64,000 nucleotides of DNA from Penicillium oxalicum. Taxonomy: Eukaryota; Ascomycota; Eurotiomycetes; Eurotiales; Aspergillaceae. Of this stretch, positions 34,846 through 48,527 are shown piece by piece; the stretch's first letter is position 1, and each line of letters opens with the position of its first letter. Below the pieces are notes generated by a model. The model saw nothing but the letters and a program-made list of their open reading frames with translations, ran no database searches and had not been told where the DNA came from. Location of the stretch: positions 1-64,000 of the forward strand of contig NC_064656.1 in assembly GCF_001723175.1 (NCBI RefSeq), in the 5' to 3' direction. Position numbers and translations under genes: made by a program.

Positions 34846-37336
34846 ATGGGAGTTACCATTCCTGCAAGAGGTATACACTCCTCGAGAAGCTCACAAAATA
34901 GAGTCAGTAGATCTCCAGAGACCCCGTGGGGCGGAAAGAACCTTCCACAGCTAACCTCACTCGCGACAGCTTCGTTTTCGTCCACGGTCTGAATCCACGC
35001 GGTCGGAATGATCATCCGTTTCAGACTTGGACTCATGCAAATGGCAAGTTCTGGCCAAGAGACTTTCTCGCGGAGGATATTCCCTATGCGCGCATCTTTG
35101 TCTATGGGTATAATTCAAGCGTCACCAATCCGCAGAGCATGTCGACGGCGAGCATCAAGGACCATGCCAATACATTGCTCAACCTATTAGACATGGAGCG
35201 AGTTCCACAGTCGGTACGTGTCTGCTCTGACCCCTGCGATTTTTGCCAGTTGATAGAGTTCTAACAAAAGAGGATAAAGCAATCAATGCCCCCGAAGATT
35301 ATCTTCATCGGCCATAGCTTGGGGGGTCTAGTGATTAAACAGGTAGGGATATCACCCACCATGCGCTGGGTAAATGAGGCGCTCACTTTGGTTCTCAATA
35401 TTTTGCTGGTCACAGGCATTACTTAATGCAAAAGAAGACCCCAAGTACGGCTCGATCCGAACCGCAACTTCTGGCCTGGTCTTTTTCGGTACGCCTCATC
35501 GGGGAGCCAAAGCAGTTGAGCTGGGTAAGATCGCAGCACGAGTGGCCCGTTTTGTCTCTACGGGTCATGCAAGCAACGATCTGCTGAATTGCTTGGAGCA
35601 TAACTCCTTGTTTACGCGGCAGATGAGCGATCGCTTTCGGCATCAACTCGAAGACTATCGAGTTGTCAGCTTCATTGAAGGAAAAGAAGTGCTGCTCGCA
35701 GGGGCGGGTCCAGCTTCTGTCAGTCATGTAAGTAACAACTCTGTTTGTTCTCGAGGAGCACTTGGGTTTGGCCTGCTCGGTGTCGGCATCTTGGCTCATG
35801 AAATATGGATTACAGCTGGTAGTGGAGGAAGAATCGGCGGTGCTGGGTCTATCAGGTCTTCGGGAAACGCAGCTCAAACTCGATGCCGATCACTCCCAGA
35901 TGTGCAAAGTGGGATCCCGTGGCCCAATGTACCGACTTATCAAGGGCAACATCAAACAACTTGTTGACCAAGCTCTGTTGTCCGAGCAAGGCTTCATTCC
36001 GCAGCCCTCGCCAGTCCCACAGGCGGGCAATGGTGGCCCTCCACCTCTCCCACCGCGGTTGCACTCCAACAGCAGCGCGCCATATTCTCCACCTTCTGGG
36101 CGGGCAATCGAGTCTGGACCAAAAGTGGTTGGAGCGCTGTTTGCGCCCCTGGACAAGGACCCGCGATCGATCAGGTCTGCCGAGCTAAAAAATGGCGGCA
36201 AATGGGACGACGCCCGAACTCTGGACTACGAGATCTTTCAAGAACATCTGCAGTTGCTTGGTGCCGACCACGCCAGCACCCTGACGGCAGCATATCAGCT
36301 GGCGGAGATTGAGCTTCAAGCAAATTACTTTGAAAAGGCCAGTGAATGGTGCCAGTGGGTGACGGACAATTCACGTCGCGTGTTTGGGAATCAGCACCCG
36401 CTACCCATCCGCGCCGAGAGTCTAATGAGCGAGATCGTGTGCCATCGCGGTCAGTATCAGGAAGCCGAGTCAGTTGCCGCCAACGCGCTTGCGCGTCAAC
36501 AGATGAGCATTGGTGAAGACCATCTGGACACATTGGAGACGCGACGGCGTTTGGCTCTGGCGTATAACCTCCTGGGTCGCAAGGATAGCGCCGTCCAAGC
36601 TGCCAAGAAGCTGACTGACTCCCTGCGGCGATTGCTGGGCGAGAAGCACATCAGGGTGATCTCCGCCGTGCTCGATACCTTGGAATACACGACTTGGATC
36701 CAGGGACAGGAGACAATTGTGTCGCATCTTATATTATCTCAGGAACTAAAGGAGGCATTTGAGCTATTAGCTCGCATTTATGAGGAGTTGCGGGCGGAAT
36801 TGGGTGATCGACATCCGGTGACGATTCGAGCCATGTCATTGCATGCCCGCGCGCAGGCGCGTGCTCAGCAAACCTTGGAGGCGTCAGAGACCTATCGTCG
36901 AGCACTGGCTCTTTGCGAAGACACCTGGGGGGCAGAGCATCCGTTGACAATGGAGATTGTGGGCAGTATGGGCGTCATGTACGCCCTGCAAGGGATGAAG
37001 CCTTCGTACCTGGGTGGAAGTTCCCCATCCGAGGCTATTCCCTGGATGGTGCGGTACCTCAATTGGGTCGAGCAACGTCGGGGCCTGGAGAATCCCGAGA
37101 CACGAGGCGCCCTCGAAATCCTCGGGAATCTGTATATGGCTGCACAGGATTACGGGAAAGCCGAAACGTACTACGAACGCGCGACCGCGGCGTGCCGAGG
37201 CGCATCTGCAGACCCTGTCATGCAGCAAAGGATTTCTAATAATCTCCAAATTTGTCAGATACACAATGGGTTTTTGCGTCCACGGAGTTTTGGAACGGGC
37301 CTTGGGTCGGTTCTTTCTCATCTCAAGAAATACTGA
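34846..37336 (+). CDS. Lipase-like (alpha/beta hydrolase) - TPR protein, NLR-like but without NB domain
   Basis: Exons, best model: 34846..34870, 34951..35213, 35280..35342, 35416..35727 and 35816..37336, giving 727 aa. The first exon (8 codons) is the weakest part. Residues about 10-230 form a serine-hydrolase domain as found at the N-terminus of fungal STAND/NLR proteins: FVFVHGLNPRG, then IFIGHSLGGLVIKQ with Ser109, then GLVFFGTPHRGA. The conserved segment LDADHSQMCK closes the domain and probably supplies the His. A Pro/Ser-rich linker (about 295-345) leads into kinesin-light-chain-like TPRs (about 360-700), recognised by repeating HPxTxxxxxxLA patterns. No Walker A, NB-ARC or NACHT motif is seen between the two. 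The role may be self/non-self sensing with hydrolase output; this is inference. A GA microsatellite starts 8 nt after the stop codon. Confidence 0.82.
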
Positions 37337-37343
37337 TTTGGGG

Positions 37344-37366
37344 AAGAGAGAGAGAGAGAGAGAGAA

Positions 37367-37434
<68 letters not shown>
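37344..37434. repeat. (GA)n microsatellite, about 90 bp
   Basis: An almost uninterrupted GA tract with two small breaks begins 8 nt after the TGA stop of the lipase-TPR gene, so it lies in its 3' UTR. It is a candidate for length polymorphism and for polymerase slippage. Confidence 0.95.
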
Positions 37435-37435
<1 letters not shown>

Positions 37436-37870
37436 GGGGGTATTGATTTGTTCTCTGCCGCGAATTTGATCCCGAAGTCTTCTCACGGTTTTCATCTCTC
37501 CCAAGCTAATAGTGAAACGGAGCGGGGAGGAACTGCTCAAGTTTGGCTTGTAGACGCAAGAGCGTGCTGTAAGCGACGTGTAATTGAGTCTTGCGGATTA
37601 CAGACGATCTGGAGACAAATCCTGCTCGATGCGTTCATGTATCGTGTCATCTATTATCTGACTTGATTTTACAGCACTTCTAACATTTTATTTACGGAGG
37701 CTTCCACAAACATGCTTTTTTCTCTTTGTTGGTGTTTCTTGAAGGATTCATTGAAATCATTGCTAGATATTACCGAGGCATGGTTCGCCTTTATCGAGAA
37801 TTGAATCGTGATCGTATCGTGAAATTAGATGTCCAGGGCGCATGTCCCTCGATCCAGCTGGTGGGTGACT
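37435..37870. other. Convergent intergenic region
   Basis: Lies between the 3' ends of the lipase-TPR gene and the small minus-strand gene. Nothing recognised beyond AT-rich 3' flank. Confidence 0.5.
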
Positions 37871-38290
37871 CTAGTTGGAAAACTTCTCGGGGACGTGCTT
37901 GCTATGAAGACAGAAAATCGGATGTAAGCACACTTGCGACCATGAATAGAAGCAAGCTCGTTTCAGGAAGTGATTTGACTTACCCAGTGGCACTCTCGAA
38001 CTGATTGCGGACACCGTCGGTGATCTTCTCGTTGGTCGAGCGCATCTTCGCGGGGTCCACGTGGCCGCCTCCGTACTTGCGCTCCGCACTGTCCAGCGCT
38101 ACAGAGGAATGTAGATGTGAGCAGAGACGATCTTTGCACGGAGCACACGATGAGGGGGAAAAATCGCCGACCAGTGACGTGCATACATACCTTTGTCGAG
38201 GTAGTCCTCGTTGCCTGCGGCGGCGTTCTGGTTAGACTCGGTCTTGCTGCCACCACCGAGCTTTGAGGCCAGTCCAGAGAGCTTATCCAT
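37871..38290 (-). CDS. Small hydrophilic stress-type protein (often labelled DNA damage-responsive)
   Basis: Exons 38290..38191, 38098..37984 and 37901..37871; introns of 92 and 82 nt. The last exon codes only the end KHVPEKFSN after a split Gly codon, a motif that recurs at the C-terminus of this small fungal family. The product is 81 aa, charged, Gly/Asn-rich at the start (MDKLSGLASKLGGGSK), without signal peptide or membrane segment. Repeated Asp/Lys-rich helices (LDKALDSAERKYG, NEKITDGVRNQFESATG) suggest a flexible stress-associated protein. Relatives are often annotated as DNA-damage-responsive protein 48-like; the name is weakly founded. A TATA box lies about 100 nt upstream. Confidence 0.82.
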
Positions 38291-38389
38291 TTTGATCGAG
38301 TGAGTAGGGGATCACGTTTGCGATGAGTGATTGTAATGCAAAAGTAAAAGACAGAACGATTGAGCAAGTCGTGGGGCCAGAGCTTGTCT

Positions 38390-38396
38390 TTATAAC
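38390..38396 (-). promoter_or_regulatory. TATA box of the small stress-type gene
   Basis: Minus strand TATAAAG, 100 nt upstream of the ATG at 38290. Confidence 0.5.
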
Positions 38397-39405
38397 TGCG
38401 CCGTTGCCAGCGAGGAGAAACCGTCGGCAATATTCTCCTGTGGCTGTCGTCATGGCCGGACTACTCCCCACCTTTCCACTTTTCCACTCTCCCACTTCCT
38501 TTAGGAGGGTGAACCGCGTCAGAGACATGCCTGCATGCGCCAGAACGCAACCGCACAATGGGTGATACCATTACGATCTTACTACCACTTCTGATACACC
38601 GGTGGACGTGATATAACACGGACAGATCGGCAGCCAGCCCTACGATTGTCCACTCAGATCTGTCCGACGATTGATTGGAAGCGCGCGATGGGGATCACTG
38701 GACCACCGCCACTTGGAATCTGAGGTCATTCATCGCCGATCGCAGCTATTTTTTGACATGCGCCCCCTCTCCCCCGGTTCAGATGGGGGTTGTCAGTGGT
38801 TCAGGTGTCGTGGAAAGTGTGGCTTGTCTATCGGACTCACCGCGTGAAGCTCGTTCTGAGTGGAGGTGGTGTGGGCGGTTCAAGAATGGTGATGTCATCG
38901 TTCTTGTCCCCGCGAGGGGCTCAGGAGGGGGAGCTGCAATGTTACCGTAGCTGACAGTAGCTTTTGATTGGCGAGTTCCGGCACGAGCTGTTTTCATCAA
39001 AAGCTCAAATTAGCAGTGCCTACCGCCTGATTAATAAGGCTTCACACCTCACCCTCAGGCACACCCCCATCTGTGTAACAGCACCGGTTTGAGCCGCGGG
39101 AGTCAGGCAACGAGAGGAACGTCAGCGCGAGGTGGCAGGGTTCAGAGGCGGTCCCTAGGTTGCGGACACGGTGAGTATTCACCGCTATCATCAGAGTTTA
39201 CGCTTGCACAACATTTTTACGTAGCTGTGAAATACACCCATAGACTCCAAATCAAGAAAAGTGGTTCTTTGAGCCATGAATTGGAATCGAGTGGGAGATT
39301 CTCGCGTCAAATTGCATCAAACATGATTCAACAACATTCGCATGTGTCAATCTTCGAGCTCCCTCAAGGTGTAGTGTGGTTCGTACAACCAAAGGGGTTG
39401 TAGCA
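38397..39405. other. Intergenic, no gene seen
   Basis: Contains the promoter of the small gene and the 3' flank of the swollenin gene. Short frames only. Confidence 0.5.
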
Positions 39406-41311
39406 CTAAGTGAACTGCACTCCCAGGTCGATATAGTAAAATCCTTCCACCGACCCGGTTGGTGCAGTGAAGGAAGTGATGGCATTCTCATTCACAATCT
39501 GCTGGCCGTCCGGGGATGTCACCCTGATCCCAACGGGCAGCGAGAAAGGCCCCTTACCCTGGGGGACCACCCAAGCACCATAGCGTTCCTGCGGCCGACT
39601 GCTTGTGTAGTTGGGGTCTCGCTTCAGAGCAACCCAAGAGTTGGAGCCCTTGCCCTTGACCTCCACAGTGGTGATCGAGCCCACGCCGTTGGTGTTGACA
39701 ACGCTGAGGGCGAAGTAATACTCGCTACCTCCGTCGCGCAGCCAGACGTAGGCGTTTCCGGGTTTCGGACAGGGCACGCGCCGGTAACGGATGGGAATGA
39801 CTCCATCGGTCAGACTGCCGTTCCCTTGCAGACGACCCATGGCAATGTCGGACAGATCCATGTGGTGGCTCCCCTCGGGCAGTGGACAGCCATACTTGAA
39901 ATCGATTTCGCCGCAGTGATCAGCACCCGAGCCACCTGGGTTCTTCGCGTCAGTCTCACGTGTGCTCCCGACAAAGAAGTTTCATATCATGGTCACTTAC
40001 AGCACCACTTGGAATTTGCGCTGCACGGGCAGCTGTCTACGACCTCGAGATAAATGGGGTCAGTGTACCCAGAGTCTCCCACCTGGTATTCAGTACCGTC
40101 GGCTCTGGTCCGAATAAGTTCGAAACATTCACCGCAGGAGAGATAGTTATCAGGACTACCGGGTAACGCCCCGATCAAAGAGGGCCAAAACTGCCGGAGG
40201 AAAGGTTCTGGTAAGCAAGATGGTTGACCACGAGAGTACCGATGGCTGATGGAGATTGGGTGCCATCTCCCCTTACCTGGGTGTAATAGTCACCGTTTGG
40301 CGCGGCAAAGTTGCCTCGCAGGGTGACGTCCGAGGGATCTTTACACAACAGCGGGTACGCCGTGCAAAAGGCATCGCAGGTCGATCCCAGCATGGGATCA
40401 GTCCAGCTGGCAGTTTTGCTTCCCTTGGTGCAAAGGCCGTACAGACCGAAGCCACAGGCGCCTCCACTGGTCAGACCAAAATGTGTTGAGCGCTGGATAT
40501 GGACTTGGTGAGCAATATTTCTCTCGGTGGAAAGGGGCCCGTTTGTGGACTCACACTATAATGCCAGTCCTCGTCCGTGCCAACCTCAAGTTGTTCGCCC
40601 CCTGTTGATGGGATTCTTAGTATTTGTATTTTAATTGCACGAAAAAAAGAGGCGAGGGGGGATTGCGTACACATTGTGCCAGACTTGCACATGGACGACG
40701 GAGGAGTCCCGCAGCCACCCGAGCAGCTGCTGGTACACGACTCGGACTTGTTGTTCGACAAACAGTACTCTGGACAGCAGACATTGTCCACCAGGGTCCA
40801 AGCACCACATGAGCTCGGGTCGGCCGAGGGATATGCTGGTTGGGTAGCCGTTGCCGCAGGGAAAGAAGTACTGGTGGTGTATTTCGACGTGCCTGCAGCA
40901 CCACCTCCAGCGGTAGCGGTGGTGCTAGGACCCGTACCGCCTGCCGTGGTAGTGCTGGAGGAACGAGTAGAACTAGAACCAGATCCGGATCCAGGAACCT
41001 ATGATAATAATGACCCATTGAGCGCGGCTCCAAAGGTGCTTTGGTTGGAGAGGACTGACCTGGGTCCCGGGAACGCATTGAGAATAGTATGGGTTCAGAA
41101 CTGAGCAGCTCGACCCGCTGACGCAGCAAGTTGGCCCATTAAAGTTGCTCCCACCGCACTGAGCCCTGTGTGCTGGGAGTCAGTCCCTCTGCAACAAAGT
41201 GCAGGACACACAGGTAGGTAGAACTCACCAGGCAGAGGCACAGGAGGATTGCGCTGCTACTGTACCACTGAGCCCGAGTACGGCGAGAGTAAGAAAAGAA
41301 AGCTGCGCCAT
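39406..41311 (-). CDS. Swollenin (expansin-like protein with N-terminal CBM1)
   Basis: Seven exons: 41311..41229, 41165..41060, 40998..40671, 40601..40555, 40492..40277, 40190..40001 and 39935..39406; introns 61-86 nt. The product is 499 aa, matching known fungal swollenins (about 490-500). Order: signal peptide (1 to about 21), CBM1 ([13 protein letters not shown] to YYSQCV), Ser/Thr/Gly linker, a Cys-rich segment ([15 protein letters not shown]), a double-psi barrel domain with SCGECFEL and VVDSCPC, then an immunoglobulin-like CBM63-type end from about residue 400. [23 protein letters not shown] spans the last splice. Swollenins loosen cellulose and hemicellulose without strong hydrolysis. 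It is secreted. It diverges from the GH11 xylanase gene across 3.1 kb. Confidence 0.95.
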
Positions 41312-41389
41312 GGCTTTGTTCAGGCGCCTCACACTGAAACTCTCTGCTCACTCTGCTGGTGTACCGGTATTCCTTGTGGACGGGACAGT

Positions 41390-41396
41390 CTTATAT
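41390..41396 (-). promoter_or_regulatory. TATA-like element of the swollenin gene
   Basis: Minus strand TATAAGA about 80 nt upstream of the start codon. Confidence 0.4.
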
Positions 41397-44185
41397 CGAT
41401 TGATATCGGACCAACACCGTGTCTAAAAAGGCATAGTAAATATCATATTCACTCTCTTGAATCGAACAGTACCGCCCTTTCCTATTCAGTCACAAGAGGC
41501 ATTGACGACTCCTGCACAGAGTGACGAATGATCGAAGAGGATTCACTGGGAGATGCTTTTCCCACCTGAGAGGCCTTGGTCAAGGAGCGGAGATGGAGAT
41601 AGAGATCCACTGGTGTGCCTTGCCCGATAGGTAGGTTTGGCATGTCTATCCCCAGCTCCAGAAACGAGCCTAGTCTGCAGATCGCGGGTCGTGGAGACGA
41701 ATTTCATGCTTCTGAATAATTCTACGGGCCTCCCGAATCGTGAAGAGGCGAGTTGTTTCATGCATTTACACAGGCAGGTCTCGTTCAGACATCGTGGTCA
41801 CCAATCTTTTCTCAACGCCCGGGAGAGTATCAACCGTATTCAGACAGACTTCAGACAACTCATCGCCGGCATCTCCAGCCCCGGTGTCACCTCTGCAACG
41901 TCTGGGGGTATGTGGAGAATGTGTCATCGCAACTCCTAATCTATCAATCCCATGGGGGAAAGGGACTGCAGGCTTGAAAATAGGGGATTCGGATTCGAGG
42001 AGCCGTGTGAGACATGCACCCCAGATACCCCGCAGTAAGCAACGGTTAAAGTCGATGCAGAAATGATCCGTTGGGACTTGGCGGGTGAGTGTACAGATCT
42101 GAAGAGTCCCCTGTGTGGCACCCATCGTTGGCTTTGGATACGGAGTAGAATGCTATTGCGCTCCTACCTTTCCTTCAATAAGCAGTGGGGGAACAGATGT
42201 GTCTCGGGATCATTTATCTCAGTAAGAGGTCGACAGGAAGACGATAAATATTCAATCTTTTTGTAAAAACGAAGAAAATCGATGAGATGATCGCAGGCTG
42301 CATAGTGACCGCTCTGGGAAGGATCTTGTATGCCCGTAGTTTCATAAAGGGTCGGAAATCCTTGACCTCACCTTTCTGTTTGAGCCGGCTGCCGTTCATC
42401 GTGAACCACTTTCTGAGGAAAACAGCCAGTGGCACAATTCATTTTACCCCGGACTCACGGCACAATGGAGTGGGCTCCGTGTCTTCACGGGAGCCCGGCC
42501 GAGGAGTGGAAGTGGAGAGATCCGGGGGTCGCCTTGTGCGGATCACCATTAGGCTTCCAAAACCTTGTGTACCTTGCGCTGAGTCGGCCCCCGTCGAGGA
42601 ATTCATCCTTGAGGGAAATGAGTGGCTCATCCAGCGTCCGGCAGGATGGAAAGTCTCCTCCCTGGGGGATTCTGAAGCACGAGTGGAGAATGGCTCTCAA
42701 AGGGTTGCCCAATTTTGTCATATGTGACTCGTTCCCTAGCCCAGTCTTGCAACACCAAGCAGGCTTGCACCTACTGGTTTGACCAAATTTCCACCCAAGA
42801 CGGCAATTTCAAGAGGGTCCATATCGAGCTGAAGCGAAAAGGGTGAGGGGGTTACATCCAAACGTCGACTGCCTGACGGTGGTTCTTCTCCAGCGACAAC
42901 GAGCAGGAAATCTCCACTCATTCATTTCTGGTGTTGTCAGTTGATCTCTCGGGTTGATCGGGCAGCGACTACCAAGCAAATCATATCGAGAAATCAATGA
43001 CTGCAAATGTTCAACAATTCTCCAAATATTGGAATTACAAGTTGAAGGCACCAGGGGTTTTACCCGGACCTTTTCCTTTCGTCTGTACCTCTTCAGCAGG
43101 GTGTTCCATCGGACGCTGGTCCCTTTAATCTTGCTCCTGTCATTTGGTAGCATGCGTCGCAACGCGCCACAGCTAGGTCCGTGAGTAGGCTGTGTGGAGC
43201 AAGAGACTCTCAAGATATTGGTCAAAGGCTGAACGAGGCACAAAAATGGCCGCAGGGTCGACATAAAAGTAGGCCTAACATTACCTCAGCGTGAACGTGG
43301 GCGGGCATACCGTTGATTGGTCATTTCCAAAACAAAAACAAACGCCAGTTCTCGCCTCTACGGCTAAAGAAGATCCCCAGTGTCTGGGCAAAAGCTTGCG
43401 ATGGAATTCCAAGACCAGTCAAAGCTTCGCTCCGGAAGTGCTACAGATGTGTGAAGATAACACTCCTCAACGGAGATTAACACTGTTCCATGTGGTTTCA
43501 GGTGGGATCCACCCGTTTCAAGCTTGACGGGCAGGCGACACAGCCATCGCCGCGAGGATTGCTGGTGGCTGCCGGTCGAAGGTGAGAAAAGGATGGTTCC
43601 CCGACGAGTTTCCCCACAGTGTGACACCGGCATGTTCCATCGGACGAGATCTGGAGATCACGGAGCAAACTCACGCACCAGATTAAGTTGACAGTGCTCT
43701 GGAAATCACGGATAAATGGACGTGATCATCCAGCAAATCGCCTGTAGTCAGGGGCCTTCACCGGCACATGGGCAACTTCGACCTGCATTTCCGAGGTGGT
43801 GTGGGGGAGCCTTTGTGAATGATGACTGAGTTCAAAGGGTGAAGAGTTGCAAGCCAGCGGGCAGTCACCTGCCCTCGTCAGACCCTGTTGCCTCCACAAT
43901 TTCCGACCGCTGTGACTGGGCGTCGCCGCGATTCCTCTTCCGTGACGGAACTTGGGTTCTTCGGCAGGTCCGCTTTTAGGCTATGAGCCTTGGACCACGC
44001 CCTGGCCAGTCTGGTTGGGTTTTGCTAGACATGCAGTCCTGACAATCTGCACCAGCGCGACCGGACGACTCCACTGTCTGCAGATGTGACAGGGCTCCGA
44101 GCAGAGAGCCGACTCAGCCGAGGGTCCGGCCGTGAGTTCATCGAGTTTCACGTCCCGACTTAGTGTACCCCTGGACCGGTTGGTT

Positions 44186-44192
44186 GGCTAAA
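44186..44192 (+). promoter_or_regulatory. XlnR-type GGCTAAA site of the xylanase promoter
   Basis: GGCTAAA is the Aspergillus XlnR consensus; it lies about 215 nt upstream of the GH11 start codon. A second copy is at 43362-43368. Position and gene type fit; binding is inferred. Confidence 0.5.
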
Positions 44193-44300
44193 GCCGGTGA
44201 TGGAGGCTTGAGGGAGTACTCCATAGGCAAAACCGGGCCTTCGAGACCCTGACGTTCATCTGAGAAAGGAGATGGATATCCGTCGAGGTGGAGTGACAAG

Positions 44301-44307
44301 TATAAAG
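44301..44307 (+). promoter_or_regulatory. TATA box of the xylanase gene
   Basis: TATAAAG 98 nt upstream of the ATG at 44405. Confidence 0.6.
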
Positions 44308-44317
44308 AGGCAGATGA

Positions 44318-45477
<1,160 letters not shown>

Positions 45478-45916
45478 ATTTTCGAAAATGAGGTGTTGGA
45501 CGGTTGATGGTGGTCATGTCTCTACTGGAAACAATTTCTGCTGAGCTACTTTTACTGGACTAGAGTTGACAACTCAATCTATCCTTGCCGGCGGTCCATC
45601 CTATCAATTCGAGTTGCAAAATATTCTCGGCCCTTTTGGCCAAGAATTTTAGCCAAGTCAATTTCTCTCTTCTTTCTTTGTGTTCTCGAGTAGATATAGA
45701 CGTCTGTTTACAGTCTTCATTGCCACCACATGAGCTTTGCTCAGCGAGGTGCCCCGCCAAGCAATCTCACTGCATCGATGATCAACGTGACTGCATTACC
45801 CCTACCCCTCTCTTTCTTTCTATCCCTCGCCCTCAATCAGGGCGACTGGCTGAGCCTCTTGAATCGCAGCAATCCTCATCGTCGACATTTTATCGCGAGT
45901 CAGGTACACATCCATC
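45478..45916. other. Xylanase 3' flank and GH89 promoter
   Basis: No gene. The GGCTAAA core occurs on the minus strand at 45648-45654, about 265 nt before the GH89 start; this may be chance. Confidence 0.45.
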
Positions 45917-48290
45917 ATGCATTTGCAAACGATCGCAGTCATCGTCTGGCTTCTTGCAGCAGCTTCCTACGCCCAGTCTACTACAGGTCTCTATGGCTTG
46001 CTCAGAAGACGATTACCGAATCATGTTGACCGATTCAGGTTTACTGTTGATGCGACCTGCTGTTCGGAAACCCAGGGATACGACCATTACGTCGTCACAG
46101 ATGGTCATAATGGTACTATTTCAATCAGAGGTAGTTCCATATCTGCCTTGTCAACAGGGTATGTCCCGAATCCGAGCTCAGCGCCGTTTTGATGTTCCAC
46201 TGCATGCTCAACTGAACCACAGTCTCCGCCGATACCTGACCGATATAGCCCATGTTGACATCTACTGGTTTATTGGCAGCCGCCTGGATCAAGCTCCAGC
46301 TGTTCTTCCTTGTGTCACTGAGCCTATACATGGTTCTAGCACAGTGCCATGGCGTTATCACTTTAATACAGGTGTGGAAAATGCAGCAATGCCTCCAGCG
46401 TCTATATGTTAACACCCAGATTTCCAAGTGACCTTTTCCTATACAACGGCATTTTGGACATGGGCAGATTGGGAGACACAACTGGACTGGCTTGCCCTCC
46501 ACGGTGTGAATCTGCCTCTCGCCTGGGTCGGCCAAGAAAAAATCCTTGTGGACGTCTTCCGAGATCTTGGTCTCACAAATGCCGAGATAGCCACATTTCT
46601 CAGCGGACCGGCATTCCAAGCGTGGAATCGATTCGGAAACATCCAAGGCTCATGGGGCGGAGACCTGCCTCAAACATGGATCGATCGGCAATTCGCTCTC
46701 CAGATGAAAATCTTACCGCGAATGGCCGAACTCGGCATGACACCCGTTCTCCCTGCATTTGCTGGATTTGTGCCCATGAACATCACCCGTGTGTTACCCA
46801 ATGCTCGAGTTGTTCGGGGATCACAGTGGGCAGGGTTTTCAGCACAATATTCCAATGACTCATATCTTGAGCCTTTTGACGAACACTTTGCGAGACTTCA
46901 GTCCAGTTTCATCGGCAAGCAGCGCGCTGCATATGGCAATATCAGTCACATTTACACACTTGATCAGTATAACGAGAATCTGCCTTACTCCGGAGAGCTG
47001 GACTACCTGCGCAATGTCACCTACAATACCTGGCAAAGTCTCAAACAAGCCGACCCTGATGCAGTGTGGATGATGCAGGGCTGGTTGTTCTACGCGCAAG
47101 CTTCTTTTTGGACCGAGGATCGGATCCAGGCGTTTCTCTCTGGTGTTCCAAAGAACGATGACATGTTGATTCTGGATCTCTTCTCGGAGTCTGCACCTCA
47201 GTGGCGCCGCACCAAATCGTATCATGGCAAGCCCTGGATTTGGTGTCAAGTGCATGACTATGGCGGGAATATGGGTCTTTATGGACAACTGAGAAACGTG
47301 ACTGTGAATGCAACTCAGGCGCGAATGGAATCACCATCTTTGGTCGGATACGGGCTGACTATGGAGGGCCAGGAGGGCAATGAGATTATCTACACCACTC
47401 TTTTGGACCAGGCGTGGTCAGCGACACCGCTGGACACCAAACAATACTTTCATCGATGGGTGCAGAGCCGATATACAGACCGAGGCTCCCTTCCCAAAGA
47501 ACTATATGAATCTTGGGAATTACTTCGCACGAGCGTTTATGACAACACGAACACTTCCGTGACGTCTGTGATTAAATCGGCTTTTGAAATCCGTCCTAGC
47601 TTGAACAATGTCCGCATCGGATTCCAGGCTACCAGTTTGACCTATGACCCCGCGCATGTTATTCAATCGTGGCAGAAACTCAACAGGGCCGCGGAGCTGG
47701 AGCCACAATTGTGGATCAACCCTGCGTATCAGCACGACATGGTCGATTTGACACGACAAGTCATGGCTAACGCATTTATCCCGCTCTACCACGCCTTCAT
47801 ATCCACATGGAATACCTCCAGCCCTCGCCATGATCCTGATACACTGTCACGTGAAAGCAGTCAAATGATGAATCTTCTCAGTGACCTTGACGCAGTCCTT
47901 CTGACAAATCGCAACTTCCGGTTATCAACATGGATCAATTCCGCTCGATCTTGGGCTCATGGAGACAAAGAACAAGAGGCATTCTTCGAGTACAACGCAC
48001 GAAATCAAATCACTCTTTGGGGGCCTAATGGAGAGATTGCAGATTATGCCTCGAAGCAATGGGGTGGTCTCATTTCAAATTTCTATATTCCTCGATGGCG
48101 AATATTCTGTCAATACTTGCAGTCTGTCTCGCCGACGTCTTACAATGCCACCGAGCTGGATCGACGGCTAACAGACTTTGAGCAAGGGTGGCAGACCAAG
48201 ATCTGGAACTCTGGCGGGAAATTCGAGAACCTGCAAGTGGTGATTCATCGACTCCGAAAAAGATGGCCGACGCTTTTTTGTGGTCGTTGA
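45917..48290 (+). CDS. GH89 alpha-N-acetylglucosaminidase (NAGLU-like), secreted
   Basis: Exons 45917..46158, 46223..46371 and 46429..48290; introns 64 and 57 nt. The product is 750 aa. A signal peptide (about 1-19) is followed by the N-terminal domain (GLLRRRLPNHVDRF), AHVDIYWFIGSRLD, the start of the barrel (TVTFSYTTAFWTW) and the helical C-terminal domain. Splicing rebuilds two conserved joints, STGLRRYL and FNTVTFSY. Likely catalytic glutamates sit in DQYNENLPYSGE and LTMEGQEGNE by comparison with human NAGLU and bacterial GH89 enzymes. It removes terminal alpha-N-acetylglucosamine. A fungal role could be turnover of cell-wall or foreign glycans; this is inference. At least eight N-glycosylation sequons fit a secreted protein. 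Confidence 0.93.
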
Positions 48291-48527
48291 ATATCATGGA
48301 TGTACCTGCCGTCAGCCTTTGGGCCAACGATGAATATGATTGGAATAGAAGGATTCGTGCAATATTCGTATTCGGGAATTGTCAACTCGAAGGAGAAGCT
48401 CATCCTCTTAGGTGTCATGCGTGAACTTTGATCTACGTATTCATGTAACTTTTCTTCATTAAATCCCAAAATGAAATGTTCGGCGAAACCATTTCATCAC
48501 ATTGGCCGTCACGGAAATTCTGCGCTT

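Noticed and set aside
37344..37434. Repeat tract as a CRISPR-like or satellite array
   Set aside because: It is a plain dinucleotide microsatellite without spacers.
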